A stretch of 43,329 nt of DNA. Origin: Elusimicrobiota bacterium. GTDB taxonomy: Bacteria; Elusimicrobiota; Elusimicrobia; UBA1565; UBA9628. The notes below the pieces were generated by a model that ran no database searches, was not told the origin of the DNA, and saw only the letters and a program-made list of their open reading frames with translations. Each line of letters opens with the position of its first letter. Positions within the stretch are counted from its first letter, which is position 1. The DNA lies in assembly GCA_016209035.1 (NCBI GenBank), contig JACQWX010000109.1:1-43329 (forward strand), read 5' to 3'. This document shows, piece after piece, positions 33,273 to 39,926 of this stretch. The translations under genes were made by a program, and so were the position numbers.

Positions 33273-35504
33273 ATGTCGTGGCCACCGGTCCTGGGGATCT
33301 GCGTCATCCTCGCCGGACCCGCGCCGTCATCGGCGCAGACCCCGACGTCCGCTGGAAGGCTCTCCCTCTCGGGCCGCTGGGCGCCTTCCCGCATGACCGG
33401 CCGGCCCGCCGCTCCCGCCATGGTGACGCCGGCGGTCCCGCTCATCGGACCGATGAACCTGGGGACCGTCACCGGCGCGCTCCCAAGCCTCCCCGGCATC
33501 CGACTGGCTCCTTCCGCGGTCGAGGGCGGCGGCGCGGTCGAACACGGCTCGCCCGCGCCGCCGCCCTCGACCGCGCTTACGGCGCAGGCGCCCTCCGGCG
33601 AGGACTCCAAGTCCGGCCTCGCCGGGAAGGTCGAGCGCATGACCGAGGAAGTAGACGCCACCCTCAAGGCGGCGGGCCCGACCGAAAAGCAGTCCGGGGA
33701 AGAAAGCCGCGGCATGGCGGACTCGGTCTTCCGGACCCTGACCGGCGAAGCCATGGCGCTGGGAAGCATGCGGGCCGAAGACGCGGGGGCCCAGGCCAAT
33801 CTGACCCAGCGCAAGATGATCGGGACCCTCTACAAGGTCGCTTCCATCTTCTCCGAGCACTACGCCCCGGTCGAGTGGAAGAAGGCCCGGTTCCAGCTCG
33901 ACTTGAAGCGCGAATACGAGAAGGCCGCGGCGGTCATCCTCTCCGAGCCCGACATCGGGACGCGCCGGTTCCAGTCGCTCGTGGCGGACCTGGCCTTCGC
34001 CATGCGGGACTACCACGTGACCGTCACCTTCCACTCCACCGAGAAGGCGCGCCTGCCCCTGCTCGTCATGGGCGCCGAGAGCAAGCACTTCATCGCCTAC
34101 ATCAACCGCGAGAAGCTCCCGAAGGAGACCTTCCCGTTCAACGAGGGAGACGAGGTGCTCGAGTTCGACGGCAAGCCCACGGCCGAGGCCGTCCGGGCCC
34201 TCGCCCGCGTCCACGCCGGCAACACGGCCGAGACGGACATGAGGCTCGCGGAGGTCACGCTGACCCACCGCAGCCGCAGTATGGGCGAAGAGGTCCCCCA
34301 GGGAGCCGTCACCCTCAAGGTCCGGGACCGCCGCGGCAAGGTTTACGACGTCAAGACGGAGTGGGACTACACCCCGGAGAAGGTCCCGGTCGACGTGCCG
34401 GTCCGCGACGCGGGCTTGGACCTTCCCGAGGATGCCGGGGGCCGGCAGGCCCAGGCTTGGGACGGGGGCGCGGCTCGGGGCGCCGCCGGGGGCTTAAGCC
34501 TCGCCGGCCTCATGAGCCGGCTCTACACCCGGGCCGCCCATCCCCTCTCGAGCGTCTTCGCCCAGATGCGCGCGGCGGCCCCTGAGAATCCCCACTTCCC
34601 GGGCTCGAAAAAAGGCTTCCTCCCGCCCCTGGGCCCCATCGTCTGGAAGGCCAAGGGGGCCGACCCCTTCGACGCCTATGTCTACAAGGACAAGCGGGGC
34701 CGCGACATCGCCCATGTCCGCATCCCGGACTTCGACGGCGGGGAGGACGAGGCCCACGCGTTCGGCCTACTCATGAACAGGTTCCAGCGCGACCCCGAGA
34801 TCAAAGGCCTGGTCATCGACCAGACCAACAACCCGGGGGGCAACCTCTTCCAGGTCTACGCCCTGGCGTCCCGCCTGACCGACAAGCCGCTCACGGCCCC
34901 GAGACATCGGATCATCATCGACGAGAGCGACGCGGCCTGGGCGCTCGAGCTCCTGGAGAAGCTTTCGGACCCGGAGAAGCTGGAGGCCGAGCTCGAGGAG
35001 ATGGCGGAGTCGGACGAGTGGTCGGGCTACGCCGTCACGGACAGGTTCATCGAGCTCATCGCCCGGTTCGCGCGCTTCATCCTGAGCGAGCTCGGCGCGG
35101 GCCGGCGCCTGACCGGACCGACGCACCTCTGGGGAGTCGACGACATCCAGCCCGCGCCCGCCAAGGAGCGCTTCACCAAGCCCATCCTCATCCTCGTCAA
35201 CGAGATGGACTTCTCCGGAGCGGACTTCTTCCCCGCCATCCTGCAGGACAACGGCCGCGCGACGGTCATGGGCGTGCGCACCTCGGGCGCCGGCGGCGCG
35301 GTGAAGCCCTTCGAGGTGCCCAACCAGTTCGGCATCGCGGACCTCGCCGCGACCTGGACCCTGGCCCTGCGCAAGGACGGCAGGCCGCTCGAGAACCTCG
35401 GCGTCCGGCCCGACGTCCCCTACAGCCTGACCGAGAGGGATCTCAGGGCCGGGTTCGCGCCGTACCGCCGGGCCATCAGCCAGGCCATGGACAAGCTGCT
35501 ATGA
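33273..35504 (+). CDS. Secreted PDZ/S41-like (C-terminal processing or tricorn-type) peptidase
   Basis: 743 aa. Signal peptide MSWPPVLGICVILAGPAPSSA; a Pro/Ala-rich region to about residue 115; a helical segment; a PDZ-like segment near 290-310 (NEGDEVLEFDGKPTAEAV); and an S41 core from about 478 (DIAHVRIPDFDGG...IKGLVIDQTNNPGGN). The nucleophile is probably S648 in ILVNEMDFSGADFFPAIL, and GVRTSGAGGAV follows. The usual S41 motif is NxxSASAsE, so MDFSGAD is typical of the tricorn-like subgroup. It likely cleaves periplasmic proteins. The N-terminal linker contains a 23-bp-arm perfect inverted repeat (33515-33575). The ATG is preceded by a -10 box 6 nt away. The stop overlaps the next ATG. Confidence 0.82.
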   Translation: MSWPPVLGICVILAGPAPSSAQTPTSAGRLSLSGRWAPSRMTGRPAAPAMVTPAVPLIGPMNLGTVTGALPSLPGIRLAPSAVEGGGAVEHGSPAPPPSTALTAQAPSGEDSKSGLAGKVERMTEEVDATLKAAGPTEKQSGEESRGMADSVFRTLTGEAMALGSMRAEDAGAQANLTQRKMIGTLYKVASIFSEHYAPVEWKKARFQLDLKREYEKAAAVILSEPDIGTRRFQSLVADLAFAMRDYHVTVTFHSTEKARLPLLVMGAESKHFIAYINREKLPKETFPFNEGDEVLEFDGKPTAEAVRALARVHAGNTAETDMRLAEVTLTHRSRSMGEEVPQGAVTLKVRDRRGKVYDVKTEWDYTPEKVPVDVPVRDAGLDLPEDAGGRQAQAWDGGAARGAAGGLSLAGLMSRLYTRAAHPLSSVFAQMRAAAPENPHFPGSKKGFLPPLGPIVWKAKGADPFDAYVYKDKRGRDIAHVRIPDFDGGEDEAHAFGLLMNRFQRDPEIKGLVIDQTNNPGGNLFQVYALASRLTDKPLTAPRHRIIIDESDAAWALELLEKLSDPEKLEAELEEMAESDEWSGYAVTDRFIELIARFARFILSELGAGRRLTGPTHLWGVDDIQPAPAKERFTKPILILVNEMDFSGADFFPAILQDNGRATVMGVRTSGAGGAVKPFEVPNQFGIADLAATWTLALRKDGRPLENLGVRPDVPYSLTERDLRAGFAPYRRAISQAMDKLL
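33515..33575. repeat. Perfect 23-bp-arm inverted repeat inside the S41 peptidase gene
   Basis: Arms 33515-33537 and 33553-33575 (starting CGCGGTCGAGGGCGGCGG) are perfect complements around a 15-nt loop. Translated it gives a symmetrical linker, AVEGGGAVEHGSPAPPPSTA. It is the longest perfect inverted repeat in coding sequence in the window. Confidence 0.8.
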
Positions 35505-35761
35505 TGGAGAACCGCCAGCTCAAGGACACCATCGTCGCCCTGCGCGGCCGGATCGAGGTCCTGCAGTACGACCGGGACGAGGCGGTCCAGCGGGCCACGG
35601 CCGCGGAGCTGCGCATCCAGATGGAACGCCGGGCCTTCGCGTTCGAGGACCGGCTGGCCGGTGAACGCAGCGCCAGCCGCGACGAGGCGAAGCACCTCCA
35701 GCGGACGATCGCGACGCTCAGAGAGGCCTTGGTTGAGAAGTCCACGACGGCCCAGGGCTGA
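35501..35761 (+). CDS. Small coiled-coil protein
   Basis: 86 aa (MMENRQLKDTIVALRGRIEVLQYDRDEAVQ...), charged and helical over nearly its whole length, no signal peptide. No family is recognised. Its ATG overlaps the S41 stop (ATGA) and its TGA overlaps the ATG of the GAF gene (TGATG), so it is a tightly coupled member of this operon. It probably forms a dimerising rod that works with the GAF or cyclase product; this is inference from context. Confidence 0.7.
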   Translation: MMENRQLKDTIVALRGRIEVLQYDRDEAVQRATAAELRIQMERRAFAFEDRLAGERSASRDEAKHLQRTIATLREALVEKSTTAQG

Positions 35762-36714
35762 TGGAGAGACCCGCGACGATGACCCTTCAGACGACACCGG
35801 CCGCTGAGGCGCCGAGGAGGACCAACGGCAGGAGGGCCGCGCCGGCCGGGCACGAGAAGAAGCTGCTGCAGGCCGAGATGCTCCTCAGCATCCCCCGGAG
35901 GCTTGCCGCCATCGACTCTCTGGACGAGATCCTCGAGACCCTGGTCAAGATGACCACCACGGAGCTGGGCGCCGAGCGGGGGTCGCTCTTCCTCAACGAC
36001 GGCCAGACCGGAGAGCTCTTCTCCGTCGTCGCCCAGGGCAACGCCCGGCGCCGCATCCGGATCGCCAACACGACGGGCATCGCGGGCGACGTGTTCCAGA
36101 CCGGGCGGGGCGCCATCGTCCACGACGCCTACAAGGACAAGCGCTTCAACCGGCAGATCGACCAGCAGACGAGCTACAAGACCAAGAGCATGATCTGCGC
36201 CCCCATCGTCTCGGTCAAAGGCGAGACCACGGGGGTCGCCCAGGTCCTCAACAAGAAGAAGGGCAGGTTCACCCTGGAGGACTTGAAGCTCCTCGATGCC
36301 ATGACCACGCAGGCGGCGGCGGCCCTGCACGGGGCGCAGCACGTCGAGAAGATGCGCCAGTCCCGGGCCCGGGAGATGGAGTTCCTGGACATCGTGGCGG
36401 ACGTGACCTCGGAGATCGACCTGGGCACCCTGCTCCACAAGGTCATGGGCGAAGCCACCAAGATGCTCCACGCCGAGCGCTCGACCCTCTTCCTCAACGA
36501 CGAGAAGACCGGCGAGCTCTGGTCCCTGGTGGGGGAAGGGATGGGCGCCACACAGATCCGCTTCCCCAACCACCTCGGCATCGCCGGGACCGTCTTCACC
36601 GCGGCCAAGTCCGTGAACATCCCATACGCCTACGCGGACCTGCGCTTCAACCCGTCCTTCGACAAGAATACGAGGTGCTCGACCACCACGCGGACGACGA
36701 ATTCCCCAACATGA
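35761..36714 (+). CDS. Tandem-GAF protein, truncated; remnant of a GAF-GAF adenylate cyclase
   Basis: 317 aa. GAF1 covers about 45-195 (ILETLVKMTTTELGAERGSLFLND...SMICAPIVSVKGETTGVAQVLNKK). GAF2 starts at about 213 (LDIVADVTSEIDLGTLLHKVMGEATKMLHAERSTLFLND) but stops midway, at YAYADLRFNPSFDKN. The last 14 residues (RCSTTTRTTNSPT) are out-of-frame readthrough. The normal second half of GAF2 and the class III cyclase domain that follows such pairs are missing, while the cyclase C-terminal tail is found immediately afterwards in another frame. GAF domains bind cyclic nucleotides or other small ligands. The product may still fold as one GAF, but the original enzyme is lost. Confidence 0.75.
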   Translation: MERPATMTLQTTPAAEAPRRTNGRRAAPAGHEKKLLQAEMLLSIPRRLAAIDSLDEILETLVKMTTTELGAERGSLFLNDGQTGELFSVVAQGNARRRIRIANTTGIAGDVFQTGRGAIVHDAYKDKRFNRQIDQQTSYKTKSMICAPIVSVKGETTGVAQVLNKKKGRFTLEDLKLLDAMTTQAAAALHGAQHVEKMRQSRAREMEFLDIVADVTSEIDLGTLLHKVMGEATKMLHAERSTLFLNDEKTGELWSLVGEGMGATQIRFPNHLGIAGTVFTAAKSVNIPYAYADLRFNPSFDKNTRCSTTTRTTNSPT

Positions 36715-36917
36715 TGGAGGCGGCGGGCTACTTCAAGGAGGGCCGCAAGGCCTATCAAGCCGGCCGATGGGACCAGGCGGCCAAGCTGTTCCACGAGGTC
36801 CTGCGGCTGCACCCGAAGGACAAGCTCTCAAGGCTCTATGTCGACCGCTGCGAACGCCTGAAAGCGGACCCGCCGGGGGACCGGTGGAACGGCGTGTGGG
36901 TCATGACCGACAAATGA
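36675..36917 (+). pseudogene. C-terminal fragment of a class III adenylate cyclase
   Basis: Readable from about 36666 as EYEVLDHHADDEFPNMMEA, then a TPR-like segment (YFKEGRKAYQAGRWDQAAKLFHEVLRLHPKDKLSRLYVDRC) and the ending PPGDRWNGVWVMTDK. The pattern 'TPR, YxxRC, PPxxWxGVWVM.K' is a familiar tail of GAF-linked bacterial class III cyclases. The catalytic domain that should precede it is absent, so a deletion of roughly a GAF half plus a cyclase domain, out of frame, joined it to the GAF gene near 36663. The stop overlaps the ATG of the PilZ gene. Confidence 0.7.
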
Positions 36918-37258
36918 AGCGCCTGGCCGGCCGCGAGAGGCGTCGGCACTTCCGCAAGACCGTCTCGGTCGAGGCGAAGCTCGCCGTCGAAGCGAAGCCC
37001 TTCGTCGAGGCGAGGCTCCAGCCGGAGGCGGACCCGCGCTGGCACCGCTGCCGCATCCTCAACATCTCGCCCGGCGGCGCCAAGGTCGCGATCGACCTCG
37101 CCTTGAGCCGCGGCGATCCGGTGCGGCTCGACATCCCCCGGTTCGGCCGATTCGGCGGCGAGGTGGTCTGGCGGAGCGATGGGGAGGCCGGGCTGCGGTT
37201 CACCCACGACCCCGCCGAGATGACCGAGGTGGTCATGGGCCTCGCCGTCTACGGGTAG
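36914..37258 (+). CDS. PilZ-domain protein (c-di-GMP receptor candidate)
   Basis: 114 aa single-domain protein. The c-di-GMP-binding elements are an N-terminal Arg cluster (RERRRHFRK, the RxxxR box) and NISPGGAKV (the D/NxSxxG box), followed by beta strands VRLDIPRFGRFGGEVVWRS and GLRFTH. Both ligand motifs look intact. The start ATG overlaps the stop of the cyclase fragment (ATGA). It probably read out nucleotide signals together with the GAF/cyclase gene; that partner is now broken. It converges with the next gene, leaving only 2 bp between stops. Confidence 0.85.
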   Translation: MKRLAGRERRRHFRKTVSVEAKLAVEAKPFVEARLQPEADPRWHRCRILNISPGGAKVAIDLALSRGDPVRLDIPRFGRFGGEVVWRSDGEAGLRFTHDPAEMTEVVMGLAVYG

Positions 37259-37260
37259 GC

Positions 37261-38304
37261 TCACTCCACGCCCTCGCTGGCGCCGGTCGCGTCGTAGGAC
37301 ACCGTCACGCGGCCCATGCCGCTGAAGTTGGCGTCGCTTAGGCACGCCCGGTTGTCGGTCGCGGGGTCCGCCCAAGGCTCGAGCTTGTAGAGGGTCAACT
37401 TGCCGTCGCCCGCCGATTCCTCGGAAAAACTCACCCCTCGGCGCCTCAAGCCCCGGGAATCCTCGACCAAGTCCCTGCGCTTCGGGTCGTCGACCGTGAC
37501 GAGCTTGACGCCGGCAGAATCGAGCCGATACCCGGCCATGTTGTAGCGGAACTCGAAATGCGCGCCGTCCTTGCGCAGGGCCTCGGGGAACACGGAGACG
37601 ATGAGGGCGCAATCGTAGGCCACGTCGTAGACCGCGGCCAGGGCCTTGGCGCGGGACTCGCCGTGGCGCTGCGACCTGAAGGAGGTGGTGAGCGGGACCG
37701 TCCGCGGGTCGCTGCGCACGGAGATCGGAGACCACTGCGCGGCTTCCGGCAGGATGCGGGCAGACTTGCCCTGCGCCGAGCCGGCCGCGCAAAGGGTCTG
37801 GAAGGCGAAGGACCGCTGGAGCTCCAGGAACTGTTCCGCCTCTCGGTCGAATCCCTCCGGCCCGGCCTTGTAGCCCAGACGGATGTACCCGCGCCGGATC
37901 GGGACATAGACGGCGGACTCGTAGGACCGCGTCACGTAGAAGGCCTTGAGGCCGTTGAAGACCGCTTCCCGGTAGACCCTTTCTCCGGTCGACCTGATGG
38001 CGTTGAGATGGGTCTCGTAGCCGTGACGTCCGCGCCTCATGTCCGCCTGGACCGACAGCGTCGGCGCCTGAGCGCACGAACCGGCGCAGGGGACGCGGCA
38101 GGTCGTCTCGTAGAGGTCTTCCTTGGGGCTGCGCTGATCCACCGTCCATCCCTGCGGGCACGAGAAGCTGCAGCAGTCCGGCACCAGGACCGTCTCGGCG
38201 GCATGGGAACTGCCGGAGGGGACCGCGGCCTGCGTCTCCGGCGCAGGCGCCGAAGGCGCAGGGGCCGCGAGGACCCATAATAAGAGGAAAGGAAACGACC
38301 TCAT
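37261..38304 (-). CDS. Secreted Cys-containing protein of unknown function
   Basis: 347 aa with a signal peptide (MRSFPFLLLWVLAAPAPSAPAP). A cysteine-dense segment follows (PDCCSFSCPQGW, TCRVPCAGSCAQAP at about 43-80), then mixed alpha/beta sequence with no recognised family and a C-terminal Cys in DNRACLSD. Disulfides in the periplasm are likely. Its ATG overlaps the stop of the upstream gene (ATGA), making it the last gene of a three-gene operon headed by the MEMO-AMMECR1 fusion. Confidence 0.65.
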   Translation of the reverse strand: MRSFPFLLLWVLAAPAPSAPAPETQAAVPSGSSHAAETVLVPDCCSFSCPQGWTVDQRSPKEDLYETTCRVPCAGSCAQAPTLSVQADMRRGRHGYETHLNAIRSTGERVYREAVFNGLKAFYVTRSYESAVYVPIRRGYIRLGYKAGPEGFDREAEQFLELQRSFAFQTLCAAGSAQGKSARILPEAAQWSPISVRSDPRTVPLTTSFRSQRHGESRAKALAAVYDVAYDCALIVSVFPEALRKDGAHFEFRYNMAGYRLDSAGVKLVTVDDPKRRDLVEDSRGLRRRGVSFSEESAGDGKLTLYKLEPWADPATDNRACLSDANFSGMGRVTVSYDATGASEGVE

Positions 38305-39926
38305 GGCGGCGCGGTCGAGGTCGGAGACCGAGCGTCGCGGACGCCCTCAGGAGAGGTATTGGCGTCCGCCGGCGGGGCCGCGGGCTCTCCAAGGTCCTCC
38401 CGCGTCACTTTCGGCCCGGATTTGAACGGCGTGATGCGTCCGCCGGTCGATGGCTGCGGCGCGGCGGGCGGCATCTGCGCGGCGGGCGGCTCCGCGGCTT
38501 CGCGCGCAGCTTCGGCCTCGCGCGCCTTCGCGGCCTCGCGTGCCGCGGCCTTCGCGGCCAAGTACTCCGCCATCCTCTCGCGCTTCCGCGAGCGGGCATG
38601 GGAAGCGCGCTCGACGTTCCACTTGGCGAGCTCGAGGGCCAGGGCAACGGACCGCTCGATGAGGCGCACCGAAGGCTCGACCTCCGGAGGAGGCGACGCG
38701 CAAGGGCGCGTCGTCCCCGGAAGGCAGGCGCTCTCCTCTTCCGGAGGGGGCTTCGCTTCGCCCCCGCCGGGGCCGTAGCTCGCCAAAGACGACGAATCCA
38801 CCGCCGGGAAAGGCATGAACCCTGGCGCGGCCGTCCTCCCTTCGCCAGGCGCCGCAGGGCGCTCGGGACGCCCGGAGGCGCCTGGCTCGGCCGCGGGCTT
38901 GGCCGGCGCGGCGTCCAGGCCGGATGGCCCGCCGTGCCAGACGCCCTCTGGAACGGTGTTGGCGGCCGGCGCGGCGGTCGGCGGCTCGGCGCCCTTCTGG
39001 ACGGCGGGAGGGGGCTGGCGCTGGGCGAGCAGCATGTATTCCTCCATCGTCCGGTCGGATTGGAGGAGCCGCTGGACGGAGACGATGATCTCCTTGTCCG
39101 AGTACCAGCCCTGCTTGGGAGGAGTGGTGAACAGGAGGTCCTCGCCGTCGAAAACCTGTCCCTTGAAGCCCCGTGTGAAGGCCTCGGCCATGGTCACGCC
39201 GCCGCCCGCGTCGCCCGCCCCCGGCGGCTCCCGCCACAGGAAGACCCACTCCTTGACGCGTCCAGGCTTCTCGAAGCGTCCGGACGCGTCCAGGGACCGC
39301 GCCGGCAGACCCTTGCTGCGCATCCCGAGCACCACGACCTTGCGCACGAGGACCCTGCTCTCCGGCGGGGCGAGCTTCTCGGCGGCCCGCACCGCCGGAA
39401 GCGCCACGCCGGCGGCCTCTCCTTGGACCACCAGGTCCACGGTCCCGTGCGCTTCGACGAGACTCATGATCTGGGAGGCCAGCGAGCCCACCGTCTCGTC
39501 CCTCCTCACGGCCCAGCCGCGGGTCTCGAGCATCCACTCCGGGACGGGCACGGCCCCCTCGAACAAGCCGGCGTAGGAGGACCCGGTCTTGAGCCTCAGC
39601 CTTCTGAGGGCCCATCTCGCCCAGCCGCGCAGGGTCGTCTCCGCAGGCAGGTCCAGCACGGTCGGCGTCTTGACGCAATCGGCGATGAGGAACGCGACCC
39701 TGCGGCCGGCCAAGGCCGTGCCGTCGGCCGTCCAGCCCAGGATGAAGGCGCGGCCGGCCCGCTCGTTGAGGGCCAGCTGGTCGGCGTCGGCCCCGCGCTG
39801 GAGCAGGCACACGAACATGCAAAGGCCCCCTGCCAACAGGCTGGCGGCGAGGGCGGCGAAGAGCGGGCGTCTGGCGCGCACCAGGATCAGGAAGCGCGGC
39901 CACGACGGAGTCCAGGCGCCAGGCAT
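38301..39926 (-). CDS. Membrane-anchored protein with a lipase-like domain and long Ala/Pro linkers
   Basis: 541 aa from ATG 39926, which overlaps the upstream stop (TGATG). One N-terminal span (about 19-45, PLFAALAASLLAGGLCMFVCLL) is followed by an extracytoplasmic alpha/beta region. VDLVVQGEAAGVALPAVRAAEKL resembles the GxSxG elbow of lipases (VxGHSMGG) but lacks the Ser, so any hydrolase activity is doubtful. From about 330 on it is Pro/Ala-rich, with a helical Ala/Glu/Arg segment (about 435-495). Two similar segments, PAANTVPEGV and PADANTSPEGV, are encoded by direct repeats exactly 600 bp apart. Hairpin element copy D (38706-38756) and another palindrome (38845-38885) lie in the linkers. 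Function unknown. Confidence 0.65.
   Translation of the reverse strand: MPGAWTPSWPRFLILVRARRPLFAALAASLLAGGLCMFVCLLQRGADADQLALNERAGRAFILGWTADGTALAGRRVAFLIADCVKTPTVLDLPAETTLRGWARWALRRLRLKTGSSYAGLFEGAVPVPEWMLETRGWAVRRDETVGSLASQIMSLVEAHGTVDLVVQGEAAGVALPAVRAAEKLAPPESRVLVRKVVVLGMRSKGLPARSLDASGRFEKPGRVKEWVFLWREPPGAGDAGGGVTMAEAFTRGFKGQVFDGEDLLFTTPPKQGWYSDKEIIVSVQRLLQSDRTMEEYMLLAQRQPPPAVQKGAEPPTAAPAANTVPEGVWHGGPSGLDAAPAKPAAEPGASGRPERPAAPGEGRTAAPGFMPFPAVDSSSLASYGPGGGEAKPPPEEESACLPGTTRPCASPPPEVEPSVRLIERSVALALELAKWNVERASHARSRKRERMAEYLAAKAAAREAAKAREAEAAREAAEPPAAQMPPAAPQPSTGGRITPFKSGPKVTREDLGEPAAPPADANTSPEGVRDARSPTSTAPP
38706..38756. repeat. GC-rich hairpin element, copy D (in linker of a membrane protein gene)
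   Basis: GCGCGTCGTCCCCGGAAG on the left matches copy C (GCGCGTCGTCCCCGGAGG). GGAAG (38719-38723) pairs with CTTCC (38738-38742), and GTCCCC with GGGGGC (38746-38751). Similarity to copy C also extends upstream (GACGCGCAAGGGCGCG against GTCGCGCCAGGGCGCG). Confidence 0.65.
38845..38885. repeat. Two-tier perfect palindrome in the same linker region
   Basis: CCAGGCGCC (38845-38853) with GGCGCCTGG (38877-38885), and inside them GGGCG (38857-38861) with CGCCC (38869-38873), separated by symmetrical 3-nt gaps. It encodes an Ala/Pro/Gly-rich segment. Confidence 0.65.
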
